A DNA stretch of 64,000 nucleotides from Streptomyces sp. NBC_01476 (GTDB lineage Bacteria > Actinomycetota > Actinomycetes > Streptomycetales > Streptomycetaceae), in the NCBI RefSeq assembly GCF_036227265.1, contig NZ_CP109446.1:2865501-2929500 (forward strand), read 5' to 3'. Shown one piece after another: positions 1-9,371 of the stretch; position 1 is the stretch's first letter; every line of letters starts with the position of its first letter. The position numbers were made by a program, and so were the translations under genes. The notes below the pieces were generated by a model. It worked only from the letters and a program-made list of their open reading frames with translations, had not been told where the DNA came from and did no database searches.

Positions 1-486
1 ATGGACCCGGACACCGGCGCCCAGAAGTCCCTGAGCGGCGCGCTCGGCGGCGGCCGGATGAACGGCGGCGGCCCGCCCGGGAACGTCTGGGCCCAGTACA
101 CCGCGGACGCGCTGAGCGGGGTGCCGCAGACGGACTTCGACCTCCGGCTGGAGAGCGGCGCGCAGCGGCCGTCGGACTCCGCAGAGCCGACCGAAACCGA
201 GACCACCGAGCCGCCGGACACCACGGCGCCGCCGACCGGGACCACGCCGCCGCGGACCAGCGAGCCGCCGACCACCCCGCCGACGCCGACCACGCAGCCG
301 CCCACCACCGCGCCGACCGAGCCGACCCCGTCCGACACCGGGACGCTCAATCCGATCGGCGGGCTGACGGGCGGCACGGAGGACGGCGGAGGCGGGAACG
401 GCGGCGGGGGAGGCAGCGGCGACGGCGGCGGGACGGGCCCGGGGGTCGCGCCGGACGAGGGCGTCGTCCTCCCGCGGGACGGCTGA
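1..486 (+). CDS. C-terminal part of a class A penicillin-binding protein (5' truncated by window)
   Basis: The reading frame is open from the first base, so the true start lies upstream. The visible 161 residues begin with a short segment typical of the end of a bifunctional transglycosylase/transpeptidase (NVWAQYTADAL, then VPQTDFDLR). They continue as a Thr/Pro/Glu-rich linker (about residues 55-115) and a Gly-rich tail ending at the TGA at 484-486. Such low-complexity tails are usual at the extracytoplasmic end of Streptomyces PBPs, which polymerise and cross-link peptidoglycan at the membrane. No catalytic motif falls inside the window, so the assignment rests on the tail's character and on remembered gene order next to the GroES-like gene. 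It could be another secreted or surface protein. Confidence 0.6.
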   Translation: MDPDTGAQKSLSGALGGGRMNGGGPPGNVWAQYTADALSGVPQTDFDLRLESGAQRPSDSAEPTETETTEPPDTTAPPTGTTPPRTSEPPTTPPTPTTQPPTTAPTEPTPSDTGTLNPIGGLTGGTEDGGGGNGGGGGSGDGGGTGPGVAPDEGVVLPRDG

Positions 487-553
487 CCGGACCCGCGCAC
501 CGGGCCGGCCGGGCCTGCGGAGCGGCGGCCGGGGCCGCGGGCCGGTTATCGGG

Positions 554-895
554 TCAGAGGTAGAGCCCGGTGGAGTCGTCGGTGTCCTGGAGCCGTTCGG
601 CGGCCACCGCGTGCAGGTCGCGCTCGCGCATCAGGACGTACGCGACGCCCTGCACCTCGACCTCGGCCCGGTCCTCCGGGTCGTAGAGGACCCGGTCGCC
701 GACCTCGACGGTCCGTACGTTCTGGCCGACCGCGACGACCTCCGCCCAGGCCAGGCGCTTGCCGACGGCGGCGGTCGCCGGGATCAGGATGCCGCCGCCG
801 CTGCGCCGCTCGCCCTCTCCGCTGTCCTGCCGCACCAGAACCCGGTCGTGCAGCATGCGGATGGGCAGCTTGTCGTGCTCACTGTTCGAACTCAC
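554..895 (-). CDS. GroES-family co-chaperonin-like protein
   Basis: A 113-residue protein starting at a GTG (893-895). The core RMLHDRVLVRQD, GGGILIP and VGDRVLYDPEDRAEVEV is the GroES beta-barrel pattern, with a mobile-loop-like segment after the first strand. GroES forms the heptameric lid of GroEL. This copy is not next to a groEL gene and has an N-terminal extension and a Ser/Asp-containing tail, so it is the second, stand-alone GroES-like protein commonly found in Streptomyces and not the main groES. It is transcribed convergently with the PBP gene and follows the DUF3618 gene on the same strand at a short distance, so the two may share a transcript. Confidence 0.85.
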   Translation of the reverse strand: MSSNSEHDKLPIRMLHDRVLVRQDSGEGERRSGGGILIPATAAVGKRLAWAEVVAVGQNVRTVEVGDRVLYDPEDRAEVEVQGVAYVLMRERDLHAVAAERLQDTDDSTGLYL

Positions 896-905
896 AGCGC
901 AGACG

Positions 906-1232
906 TTACCGGCGGCGCCGCCGGGCCGAGAGACCGGCCACCACCCCGACCAGCACCACCGCGGCGACCGCGGCCGGCACGATCCGCTCCGGGCGGGGCG
1001 AGCCGTCCTCGGTGACGAACTCCGAGCGGACCCGGGTCAGTGCGCGGTTCGCCGCGACGTACGCCTGGCCGACGGTGCGGTCCAGCGCGGAGACCGCCTT
1101 GGCCTTGGTGTCCCGGGCGATCGTCACGGGGTGCACCCGTACCGCGAGCTCGTCGAGCGTCGCCGCGAGATCCTGGCGGCGGCGGGCGATCTCCGCCTCG
1201 ATCTGAGCGGGCGTCCTGGCAACCTCCGACAC
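906..1232 (-). CDS. DUF3618 domain membrane protein
   Basis: A 108-residue protein with a GTG start preceded by a GGGAGG ribosome-binding site. Its N-terminal helix, TPAQIEAEIARRRQDLAATLDEL, is the characteristic DUF3618 signature. The protein ends with one hydrophobic segment (IVPAAVAAVVLVGVVAGL) followed by an Arg-rich cytoplasmic tail, so it is a single-pass membrane protein with most of its mass in the cytosol. The family is widespread in actinobacteria and has no assigned biochemical role. It is divergent from the thiol peroxidase gene, leaving about 100 bp for both promoters. Confidence 0.85.
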   Translation of the reverse strand: MSEVARTPAQIEAEIARRRQDLAATLDELAVRVHPVTIARDTKAKAVSALDRTVGQAYVAANRALTRVRSEFVTEDGSPRPERIVPAAVAAVVLVGVVAGLSARRRRR

Positions 1233-1332
1233 GCACTGCCTCCCTCACGAATCAGTTAGCGTTCGGACAGTCTGTCAGTACGACGGGGCACGCGCCTCGT
1301 CGGCACCCCGTACGCCAGAGGAGCCATCCACC

Positions 1333-1812
1333 ATGTCCGAGCGTCTCGTCCCCGGTGACACCGCGCCGGCCTTCACCCTTCCGGACGCCGACGGCAAGCC
1401 CGTCTCGCTGGCCGACCACCGCGGACGCAAGGTCATCGTCTACTTCTACTCAGCCGCGCTTACCCCGGGCTGCACCAAGCAGGCCTGTGATTTCACCGAC
1501 AACCTCGATGTGCTGGCCGCGGCCGGCTACGACGTGATCGGCGTCTCACCGGACAAGCCGGAGAAGCTGGCGAAGTTCCGCGAGCAGGAGTCCTTGAAGG
1601 TCACCCTCGCGGCTGACCCGGACAAGTCGGTGCTCACCGCGTACGGCGCGTTCGGCGAAAAGACGATGTACGGCAAGACCGTGACGGGTGTGATCCGTTC
1701 CACCTTCGTCGTGGACGAGGACGGCAAGGTCGAGCAGGCCTTCTACAACGTCAAGGCGACCGGCCACGTGGCCAAGCTCATCCGTGACCTGAACGTGCCG
1801 GCGGCCGGCTGA
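1333..1812 (+). CDS. bcp: Thioredoxin-dependent thiol peroxidase (peroxiredoxin Bcp/PrxQ)
   Basis: A 159-residue cytosolic peroxiredoxin that reduces hydrogen peroxide and organic hydroperoxides using thioredoxin. The active-site segment TPGCTKQACDF places the peroxidatic cysteine at residue 47 and a resolving cysteine at residue 52, the atypical two-Cys arrangement of the BCP/PrxQ subfamily. The preceding VIVYFYSAALTPGC and the later VIRSTFVVDEDGKV are conserved thioredoxin-fold segments. Length is normal for the family. The gene stands alone between the divergent DUF3618 gene and tRNA-Leu. Confidence 0.95.
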   Translation: MSERLVPGDTAPAFTLPDADGKPVSLADHRGRKVIVYFYSAALTPGCTKQACDFTDNLDVLAAAGYDVIGVSPDKPEKLAKFREQESLKVTLAADPDKSVLTAYGAFGEKTMYGKTVTGVIRSTFVVDEDGKVEQAFYNVKATGHVAKLIRDLNVPAAG

Positions 1813-1859
1813 CCGGCTCCCCCGCGGGCGGCCGGGTCGCTAGCATGGTGATGTGCCGC

Positions 1860-1943
1860 GCGGCCGTGTCGTAACTGGCAGCCGAGCTGGGTTTAGGTCC
1901 CAGTGGGGGAAACCCCGTGTGGGTTCGAGTCCCACCGGCCGCA
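1860..1943 (+). tRNA. tRNA-Leu (anticodon UAG)
   Basis: The sequence folds as a class II tRNA. A 7-bp acceptor stem pairs GCGGCCG (1860-1866) with CGGCCGC. The anticodon stem CTGGG/CCCAG closes the loop TTTAGGT, giving anticodon TAG. A long variable arm (GGGG/CCCC) and a T arm (GTGGG TTCGAGT CCCAC) follow. The discriminator base is A, and CCA is not encoded. A TAGCAT hexamer at 1840-1845 sits at a plausible -10 distance. The long variable arm and the anticodon both indicate leucine. Confidence 0.93.
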
Positions 1944-2016
1944 CGCGTGACCGGCCCGTCCCCAACGGTGGTGTGGGGGCGGGCCGTTGTCCGTCGGGCG
2001 CCGGCTTGAGGGCGGG

Positions 2017-2622
2017 TCAGCCCAGGAGTTCGGGGAGCTGCTCGGCCAGCGCGCGGAAGGCCTTGCCACGGTGGCTGATGGCGTTCTTCTCCGCCGGGGT
2101 CAGCTCGGCGCAGGTCCGGGTGTCGCCCTCGGGCTGCAGGATCGGGTCGTAGCCGAAGCCGTTGGTGCCCACCGGCGAGTGCCGCAGGGTGCCGCGGAGC
2201 CGGCCCTCGGCCACCCGCTCCGGACCGCCGGGCAGCGCGAAGGCCGCCGCGCACGCGAAGTGGGCGCCCCGGTTGGGGGCCTCGATGTCGCCGAGCTGGG
2301 CCAGCAGCAGCGCCAGGTTGGCGGCGTCGTCGCCGTGCCGGCCGGCCCAGCGCGCGGAGAAGATGCCCGGAGCGCCGCCGAGGACGTCCACGCAGAGCCC
2401 GGAGTCGTCCGCGACGGCCGGCAGCCCGGTGGCGTCGGCCAGCGCCCGCGCCTTGAGCAGCGCGTTCTCGGCGAAGGTGACGCCGGTCTCCTTGACGTCG
2501 GGGACCTCGGGGTAGGCGTCGGCGCCGACGAGGTCGACGTCGAGCCCGGTCCCGGTGAGGATCGCCCGGAGTTCGGTGACCTTGTGGGCGTTGCGGGTGG
2601 CGAGTACGAGGCGGCGGGTCAT
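2017..2622 (-). CDS. rdgB: XTP/dITP diphosphatase (RdgB/HAM1 family)
   Basis: A 201-residue house-cleaning pyrophosphatase that hydrolyses non-canonical purine nucleoside triphosphates (dITP, XTP) to monophosphates, keeping deaminated bases out of DNA and RNA. It opens with the nucleotide-binding signature LVLATRNAHKVTELRAIL. It also contains ETGVTFAENALLKARA and LPAVADDSGLCVDVLGGAPGIFSARWAG, the HAM1 active-site blocks, and ends with the conserved NAISHRGKAFRAL. It lies directly downstream of rph on the same strand, the usual actinobacterial pairing, and the two are probably co-transcribed. Confidence 0.95.
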   Translation of the reverse strand: MTRRLVLATRNAHKVTELRAILTGTGLDVDLVGADAYPEVPDVKETGVTFAENALLKARALADATGLPAVADDSGLCVDVLGGAPGIFSARWAGRHGDDAANLALLLAQLGDIEAPNRGAHFACAAAFALPGGPERVAEGRLRGTLRHSPVGTNGFGYDPILQPEGDTRTCAELTPAEKNAISHRGKAFRALAEQLPELLG

Positions 2623-2707
2623 ACCGGGATTATCCCCGGCCGCCGGGGCCGCCGGCCGTGCGGGCCGGGCCCGCCGGTCAGGGGGCGTGCCGGTCAGGGG
2701 GCGGGGG

Positions 2708-3442
2708 TCAGCCGGTGAGGTCCGCGAGGGCGGCGCGCTGGGCGGCGGCCAGGTCCGTACAGCCGGCCAGCGCGAGGTCGAGCAGGGTGTCGAGTTCCGC
2801 GCGGTCGAAGGGGGTGCCTTCCGCGGTGCCCTGGACCTCGACGAAACGGCCGTCGCCGGTGCAGACCACGTTCATGTCGGTCCCGGCCTGCACGTCCTCC
2901 TCATAGGCGAGGTCGAGCAGCGGGACCCCCCCGACGATGCCGACGCTGACCGCCGCGACGCTGCCGGTGACCGGCTGCGCCTTCGCCTTGAAGAAGTGGT
3001 TGGCCTGCATGTACGCGACCGCGTCCACCAGGGCGACGTACGCACCGGTGATCGCGGCGGTACGGGTGCCGCCGTCGGCCTGCAGGACGTCGCAGTCCAG
3101 CACGACGGTGTTCTCGCCGAGTGCCTTGTAGTCGATGACGGCGCGCAGCGAGCGGCCGATCAGCCGGGAGATCTCATGGGTGCGGCCGCCGATCTTGCCG
3201 CGGACCGACTCGCGGTCGCCGCGGGTGTTGGTGGCGCGCGGCAGCATCGAGTACTCGGCGGTCACCCACCCCTCCCCGCTGCCCTTGCGCCAGCGCGGCA
3301 CGCCCTGCGTGGCGCTCGCGGTGCACAGCACCCGGGTGTCCCCGAAGGACACCAGGACGGACCCTTCGGCGTGCTTGCTCCACCCCCGCTCGATCGTGAC
3401 GGGGCGGAGCTGGTCGGGGGTGCGGCCGTCGAATCGTGACAT
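2708..3442 (-). CDS. rph: Ribonuclease PH
   Basis: A 244-residue phosphorolytic 3'-5' exoribonuclease that trims tRNA precursors, releasing nucleoside diphosphates. The start chosen gives the family-typical N-terminus [15 protein letters not shown]. Upstream in-frame codons only add a non-conserved stretch. Recognisable blocks are [48 protein letters not shown] and [21 protein letters not shown], covering the phosphate-binding and catalytic regions. Length is normal. It forms an apparent operon with rdgB. Confidence 0.96.
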   Translation of the reverse strand: MSRFDGRTPDQLRPVTIERGWSKHAEGSVLVSFGDTRVLCTASATQGVPRWRKGSGEGWVTAEYSMLPRATNTRGDRESVRGKIGGRTHEISRLIGRSLRAVIDYKALGENTVVLDCDVLQADGGTRTAAITGAYVALVDAVAYMQANHFFKAKAQPVTGSVAAVSVGIVGGVPLLDLAYEEDVQAGTDMNVVCTGDGRFVEVQGTAEGTPFDRAELDTLLDLALAGCTDLAAAQRAALADLTG

Positions 3443-3498
3443 GCGCCAGAGCCTATCCGGGTGACGGTGCCCCGGTTTCACCCCCCGTTCACGGGGGG

Positions 3499-3732
3499 CT
3501 AGAGCATGGATTCGATGTCCGCGGCGATGGGGTCGGCGTCGGTGCCGATGACCACCTGGACCGCCGAGCCCATCTTGACCACGCCGTGCGCGCCGGCGGC
3601 CTTCAGGGCGGCCTCGTCGACCAGGCCGGGGTCCTTGACCTCGGTACGGAGGCGGGTGATGCAGCCCTCGACGTCGTCGATGTTGTCGAGTCCGCCGAGC
3701 CCGGCGACGATCTTCTCAGCCTTGGTGGCCAT
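3499..3732 (-). CDS. PTS glucose/N-acetylglucosamine-type EIIB component
   Basis: A 77-residue free-standing EIIB domain. The sequence [21 protein letters not shown] contains the phosphorylated cysteine in the EGCITRLR motif typical of the glucose/sucrose/N-acetylglucosamine class. EIIB passes phosphate from EIIA to incoming sugar at the EIIC permease. In S. coelicolor the equivalent gene (nagF, by remembered synteny) works with the NagE2 permease for N-acetylglucosamine. No EIIC gene adjoins it here, so its partner must lie elsewhere. The ATG at 3730-3732 was preferred because the preceding in-frame residues are not EIIB-like. Confidence 0.9.
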   Translation of the reverse strand: MATKAEKIVAGLGGLDNIDDVEGCITRLRTEVKDPGLVDEAALKAAGAHGVVKMGSAVQVVIGTDADPIAADIESML

Positions 3733-3879
3733 CTGAGTCTCCGTTTCCCTGACCCACCGGCGGGTCCGTTCTGTCACGTTAACTCAGTGTTCATCCGACT
3801 TCACTTGGTCGGACCACGCGCGCGGGGCCGGGACCGGCACCCCGGTCCCGGCCCTGCCGCGGCCACGGATCAGGACGGC

Positions 3880-4632
3880 CTAGAGCTCGTAGACCGCGCC
3901 CGCCTTCGCCAGCTCCACCGGCCCCTCGAACGCCGCCTGCGCGTCACGGAGGTTGACCGCCGGGTTGGTCCACGGCGGGATGTGGGTGAGCACCAGCCGG
4001 GAGGCACCCGCCCGGGTCGCCGCCTGGCCGGCCTCGCGGCCGTTGAGGTGGAGTTCGGGGATGTCCTCCTTGCCGTGCGTGAAGGACGCCTCGCACAAGA
4101 AGAGATCCGCCCCCTCGGCAAGCCCCTGCAGGGCGTCGCACGGCCCGGTGTCGCCGGAGTACGCCAGCGTGCTGCCGTCGTGCTCGATCCGGAAGCCGTA
4201 CGCCTCCACCGGGTGGCTGACCAGGTCCGTGCTGATGGTGAACGGTCCCACCGTGAAGGTGCCCGGCTCCAGCGTGCGGAAGTCGAAGACCTCGCTCATG
4301 CACTTCTCGTCCGGCACGTCGCCGTACGCGATGTTCAGCCGCCGCTCGGTGCCGGCCGGGCCGTAGACCGGAATGGCCGAGGCGGGGCCGCCGTCGTGCC
4401 GGTAGTAGCGGGCCACGAAGTAGCCGCACATGTCGATGCAGTGGTCGGCGTGCAGATGGCTGAGCAGGACCGCGTCGAGGTCGTAGAGCCCGCAGTGGCG
4501 CTGCAGTTCGCCAAGGGCGCCATTGCCCATGTCGACCAGCAGCCGGAAGCCGTCGGCCTCGACGAGGTAGCTCGAGCAGGCAGATTCCGCGGATGGGAAC
4601 GAGCCCGAGCAGCCGACGACGGTGAGCAACAT
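3880..4632 (-). CDS. MBL-fold metallo-hydrolase
   Basis: A 250-residue metallo-beta-lactamase-fold protein, probably cytosolic. The zinc-binding signature HLHADHCID (around residues 70-78) and the downstream SGDTGPCDAL, SHPVEAYG and LVLTHIPPW segments place it with RNase Z-like or phosphodiesterase-like MBL hydrolases; the substrate is unknown. The ATG at 4630-4632 is preceded by GGAGGTGTTTCCCGAA, a strong ribosome-binding site, so a longer in-frame extension was rejected. It is transcribed in the same direction as cysM but separated from it by 340 bp. Confidence 0.88.
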   Translation of the reverse strand: MLLTVVGCSGSFPSAESACSSYLVEADGFRLLVDMGNGALGELQRHCGLYDLDAVLLSHLHADHCIDMCGYFVARYYRHDGGPASAIPVYGPAGTERRLNIAYGDVPDEKCMSEVFDFRTLEPGTFTVGPFTISTDLVSHPVEAYGFRIEHDGSTLAYSGDTGPCDALQGLAEGADLFLCEASFTHGKEDIPELHLNGREAGQAATRAGASRLVLTHIPPWTNPAVNLRDAQAAFEGPVELAKAGAVYEL

Positions 4633-4972
4633 TTCGGGAAACACCTCCGTAGGCGCGCCGCATCGCCCCAGACCGGCTCGGGTGGGGGGTGGCGGGACGG
4701 CCCGCCTATTCTTCGAAGGGTAAGCGCGGCGCGCTGTGCATGCTCCGTTACGGCGCCCCGTTGTGGGCGGAATCACCAGTCCGGGGGGTCCTGCTGACGC
4801 CCCGGGGCCGGTGTTCGATTGCCCCATGGCGCCGGCGCGGATTCAAACCCCACGCGGGGTCTTTTTTCGGCCGCTCGCACCCCGCTCGCACCCCGCCCCC
4901 ACCCCGCCCGCACCTGGCCCGCGGCGTCCCGCTCCGCCCCGCGCCGTCCCGCCGCCGGGGGGCTGTCCGCCC
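4633..4972. other. 340-bp intergenic region with an orphan + strand terminator
   Basis: No credible coding sequence was seen between cysM and the MBL gene, both on the minus strand. The region contains a + strand hairpin followed by six T residues at 4847-4867 and a GC-rich tract of CGCACCCC-like repeats just after it. See the separate terminator entry. Confidence 0.6.
4847..4867 (+). terminator. Intrinsic terminator on the strand opposite the flanking genes
   Basis: The stem ACCCC/GGGGT with loop ACGC is followed by C and TTTTTT. This is a compact rho-independent terminator oriented on the + strand, although both neighbouring genes are on the minus strand. It implies a + strand transcript upstream, possibly a small RNA. 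Confidence 0.5.
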
Positions 4973-6210
<1,238 letters not shown>

Positions 6211-6268
6211 GACGGCGCTCCTGTGTGAGTACGTACGAAGACGGGCTGCTGCGGCGGTACGGGGACGT

Positions 6269-6394
6269 TCAGGCGCGCGGACAGGCCGCCGCGGTGCGGC
6301 GGCACAGGTCGACGTGCAGCCGCGCCACGAGCAGTGCGCCGGGCGCGCTGCCGCCCCCGCCACCACCTGCGCCGCTCACGTCGAAGAGAACCAT
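6269..6394 (-). CDS. Cysteine-type actinobacterial leader peptide upstream of cysO
   Basis: A 41-residue open frame whose second half, LLVARLHVDLCRRTAAAC, matches the actinobacterial putative leader-peptide family (RxHVDLxR followed by a cysteine). That family typically sits just upstream of sulfur-assimilation genes. The first half is Gly-rich and probably irrelevant. The ATG (6392-6394) follows a TACGAT hexamer by about six bases, so the message may be leaderless. Ribosome movement through the Cys codons is the expected sensor for expression of the downstream cysO-cysM genes. The function is inferred from position and motif only. Confidence 0.7.
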   Translation of the reverse strand: MVLFDVSGAGGGGGGSAPGALLVARLHVDLCRRTAAACPRA

Positions 6395-6453
6395 GACGTC
6401 ATCGTATCGATTCCCCTTCGCGGCCCGAGACGGCCGTCCCACCATCCGGAATG

Positions 6454-6864
6454 TCAGCCGGCGGACGGCACGACGTTCACGGGTTCTTCGGTCACTGTTC
6501 CGTCCACGATGCGGAACGAGCGGAACTGGAACTCCTCGGCGGTGGAGACCAGCACGTAGTGGGCGCCGGGCTCGTTGGCGTAGGAGATGTCGGTCCTGGA
6601 GGGGTACGCCTCGGTCGCGGTGTGCGAGTGGTAGACGATCACCGGCTCCTCGTCCCGGTCGTCCAGGTCCCGGTAGAGCTTGAGCAGGTCGGTGGAGTCG
6701 AACTCGTAGAACGTGGGCGACCTGGCGGCGTTCAGCATCGGGATGAACCGCTCGGGGCGGTCGCTGCCCTCCGGGCCCGCCACGATCCCGCACGCCTCGT
6801 CGGGGTGGTCGGCGCGGGCATGGGCCACGATCGCGTCGTACAGGTCCTGGGTGATGGTGAGCAT
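6454..6864 (-). CDS. mec: JAMM/MPN metallopeptidase (Mec, CysO-cysteine peptidase)
   Basis: A 136-residue zinc peptidase of the JAB1/MPN+ family. The JAMM motif is complete: His79 and His81 in HSHTATEAYPS, Ser89 and Asp92 in SRTD, with an upstream glutamate in DEACG (residue 23). In M. tuberculosis the homologue Mec+ releases cysteine from the CysO-Cys adduct. The neighbouring cysO and cysM genes make the same role likely here. It might also trim the C-terminal extension of this CysO. It lies upstream of the leader peptide, so it probably has a separate promoter from cysO-cysM. Confidence 0.93.
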   Translation of the reverse strand: MLTITQDLYDAIVAHARADHPDEACGIVAGPEGSDRPERFIPMLNAARSPTFYEFDSTDLLKLYRDLDDRDEEPVIVYHSHTATEAYPSRTDISYANEPGAHYVLVSTAEEFQFRSFRIVDGTVTEEPVNVVPSAG

Positions 6865-6891
6865 GCCGGAAAAGTAACAAAGACCCGCCGG

Positions 6892-8352
6892 TCAGAGGGA
6901 GGCGGCGTCGGAGGCCGGCTGCGGCACCGGTTCGACGTGCGGGCGGCGGCTGAAAGCGGCCGGGTTGCGGCGTTTGAGCACCGGATAGCCGGCCGCGAGC
7001 GCCACGCACCAGACCGGCGCCCCGTAGAGCGAGATCCGGGCCTGGGAGTCGGCGCCGATCAGCACCACGACCAGGCCGAGGAAGGCCAGCGCGCACCAGC
7101 TCGCGGCGGCCCCGCCGGGGGCGGCGAACCAGGCGGGGGCGGCCCGGCCGGCCCGTACGGCGGCCCGGTAGCGGATGTGCGCGAGCAGGATGACGCCCCA
7201 GGTCCACACGCCGGCCACCGTGGCGAAGGCGGTGATATAGGTGAACGCCCCTGCCGGGTCGATGTAGTTGAGCCAGACGCCGGTGCTCATCACGAGCACC
7301 GAGACGGCGGTGCCCAGCGCCGGGGTGCGGCGCTGGGTGAGCCGGTTGAAGACCTGCGGGCCCTGCCCGTTGGCGGCCAGGTCGCGGAGCATCCGGCCGG
7401 TGGAGTACATCCCGGAGTTGCAGGAGGACAGGGCCGCCGAGAGCACCACGAAGTTGACGATGCCGGCCCCGAACGGGATGCCGATCTTGGCGAAGGCGGC
7501 CACGAACGGGCTGACGCCCGGCTGGAATTCGGTCCACGACACCACGCAGAGAATGACCGCGAGCGCGCCGACGTAGAAGAGCACGATCCGCCACGGCAGG
7601 GTGTTGATGGCCTTGGGCAGCGTCTCGCGGGGGTTCTGCGCCTCGCCGGCGGTGACGCCGACCAGTTCGACGGCCACATAGGCGAACATCACGATCTGCA
7701 GGGTCAGCAGCGAGCGGCCCACGCCGTTGGGGAACACCCCGCCGTCGCGCCACAGATGGGTGACCGTCGCGGTGTCGCCGGCCGCCGAGACCCCGAGGGT
7801 GAGGACGCCGACGCCGATCAGGATCATGCCGAGGATCGCGGTCACCTTGATCATCGACAGCCAGAACTCGACCTCGCCGAAGAGCTTCACCGAGATCAGG
7901 TTGGCCAGGAAGAGCACGGCCAGAAAGCCCAGCGCCGCCAGCCACTGCGGGACCGCCGGCCACCAGTAGGCCAGGTAGGTGGCCGCCGCGGTCACCTCGG
8001 CCATGCCGGTGACCACCCACATCAGCCAGTACGTCCAGCCGGTCGCGTAACCGGCGAACGGGCCGAGGAACTCGCGGGCGTAGTCGGCGAAGGACCCGGA
8101 GACCGGGCGGTAGGTGAGCAGTTCGCCCAGCGCCCGCATGATGACGAAGATCACCGCGCCGGCGATCGCGTACATCAGGATCAGACTGGGGCCCGCCTGG
8201 TGGATGGCGCGGCCGGCGCCGAGGAAGAGGCCGGTGCCGATGGCGCCGCCGATGGCGATCATCTGGATCTGCCGGCTGCCCAGGCCGCGGGCGTAGCCCT
8301 CCTCCGCCGCCGCTGCCTCGGGGGCAGGGGATCCGCCCGTTACGTCCGTCAT
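6892..8352 (-). CDS. Amino acid permease (APC superfamily, AAT family)
   Basis: A 486-residue integral membrane protein with about 12 hydrophobic segments. The N-terminal RGLGSRQIQMIAIGGAIGTG is the amino-acid transporter signature of the AAT family, which imports amino acids by proton symport. Related members carry GABA, proline, or D-alanine/D-serine/glycine; the substrate cannot be fixed from sequence. The ATG at 8350-8352 gives a typical short cytoplasmic N-terminus, and an upstream in-frame start was rejected. It is followed closely by mec on the same strand and may be co-transcribed with it. Confidence 0.92.
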   Translation of the reverse strand: MTDVTGGSPAPEAAAAEEGYARGLGSRQIQMIAIGGAIGTGLFLGAGRAIHQAGPSLILMYAIAGAVIFVIMRALGELLTYRPVSGSFADYAREFLGPFAGYATGWTYWLMWVVTGMAEVTAAATYLAYWWPAVPQWLAALGFLAVLFLANLISVKLFGEVEFWLSMIKVTAILGMILIGVGVLTLGVSAAGDTATVTHLWRDGGVFPNGVGRSLLTLQIVMFAYVAVELVGVTAGEAQNPRETLPKAINTLPWRIVLFYVGALAVILCVVSWTEFQPGVSPFVAAFAKIGIPFGAGIVNFVVLSAALSSCNSGMYSTGRMLRDLAANGQGPQVFNRLTQRRTPALGTAVSVLVMSTGVWLNYIDPAGAFTYITAFATVAGVWTWGVILLAHIRYRAAVRAGRAAPAWFAAPGGAAASWCALAFLGLVVVLIGADSQARISLYGAPVWCVALAAGYPVLKRRNPAAFSRRPHVEPVPQPASDAASL

Positions 8353-8398
8353 AAGCGGATTCGTACCACGGAGGCGGGCGCCCGGCACGCCGGGGCGG

Positions 8399-8962
8399 CT
8401 ACTTCATCAGCGTCTCGACCAGCGACTCCTGCAGCCCGCCGAGCCACAGATACGCCATGACCAGCGGCTTGCGTTCGTCGTCGTCCGGCAGCCGGTAGAG
8501 GGAATCCTCGGCGTCCTCGGTGACCTCCAGCCGGGCGCCGAGCGTCAGCCGCAGATCGTTGAGGGCGCCCAGCCACTGCCGGGACTCGTCGGGGGTGATC
8601 CGGAGCACCGGGCCGCCGGAGTCCAGGCCGCGGATCATGGCCAGGGCGTCGTCGCGCTTACGGGTCCGCAGGTCGTTCTCGGTGAAGCGGCGGAACTCCG
8701 AGGCGTCCTCGGTCTGCTCGTAGGCGTCCGGGAAGAGCCGGGCCAGCGCCGGGTCCTCCGGCGGCTTGCTGGGGCCCTCGGCGAAGAGCGCGGCGAGCGG
8801 GTCCTCGGAGGCGTCGGCGCTCTGGGTGCCCGGGCCGATCAGCTCCAGCAGCTGGACCAGCAGGCTGCGCAGGATGGAGATCTCGACCTCGTCGAGCGCG
8901 ATGGAGGCACCACCGCCGCGGACCGGTTCGAAGACGCCGAGGCGGGCACGCCGGCGGGCCAT
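8399..8962 (-). CDS. DUF2017 family protein
   Basis: A 187-residue soluble protein of the actinobacterial DUF2017 family: RLGVFEPVRGGGASIALDEVEISILRSLLVQLLELI at the start, then a helical body and LVMAYLWLGGLQESLVETL at the end. No enzymatic motif is visible. Its ATG overlaps the clpS stop codon by one base (TGATG), so the two are translationally coupled. A role linked to ClpS or the N-degron pathway is suggested only by this conserved pairing. Confidence 0.88.
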   Translation of the reverse strand: MARRRARLGVFEPVRGGGASIALDEVEISILRSLLVQLLELIGPGTQSADASEDPLAALFAEGPSKPPEDPALARLFPDAYEQTEDASEFRRFTENDLRTRKRDDALAMIRGLDSGGPVLRITPDESRQWLGALNDLRLTLGARLEVTEDAEDSLYRLPDDDERKPLVMAYLWLGGLQESLVETLMK

Positions 8963-9273
8963 CAGCGGTCCTGCGAGAGGGTCGCCCACAGGCCGTAGCC
9001 GTGCATGGCCTGCACGTCGCGCTCCATCTCCTCGCGGGTACCGCTGGAGACCACGGCCCGTCCTTTGTAGTGGACGTCCTTCATCAGTTTGGTGGCCTTG
9101 CTCTTGGAGTAGCCGAAGTAGCTCTGGAAGACGTACGTCACGTAGCTCATCAGGTTGACCGGGTCGTTGTGCACCAGAGTCACCCACGGGACGTCCGGCT
9201 CGGGAACCTGGAACGGCGCTTCGCTCGACTCGGGACGTTCGATCTCGACTGGTGCGACACTCACGTCTCCCAT
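8962..9273 (-). CDS. clpS: ATP-dependent Clp protease adaptor ClpS
   Basis: A 103-residue adaptor that hands N-degron substrates to the ClpA/ClpC unfoldase. The hallmark segments are [21 protein letters not shown] (substrate-binding pocket with the HND-P signature), [17 protein letters not shown] and the [11 protein letters not shown]-terminus. The ATG at 9271-9273 yields the expected flexible N-terminal extension of about 28 residues. A very long upstream in-frame frame is only GC-rich read-through. It is divergent from pncB. Confidence 0.95.
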   Translation of the reverse strand: MGDVSVAPVEIERPESSEAPFQVPEPDVPWVTLVHNDPVNLMSYVTYVFQSYFGYSKSKATKLMKDVHYKGRAVVSSGTREEMERDVQAMHGYGLWATLSQDR

Positions 9274-9371
9274 GCTGCCGCTCCCCGGGGTCCTGGCACA
9301 AATGGGCCCGCGCCCCGGGAAGCGGCGGCCCCGGACGGCACCCGTGTGAGGGCGCCCACACGCCCGACATC

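Noticed and set aside
4810..4850. tRNA-like TTCGATT and TTCAAAC sequences upstream of the orphan terminator
   Set aside because: Neither is flanked by a 5-bp T stem and no acceptor stem or anticodon arm can be drawn.
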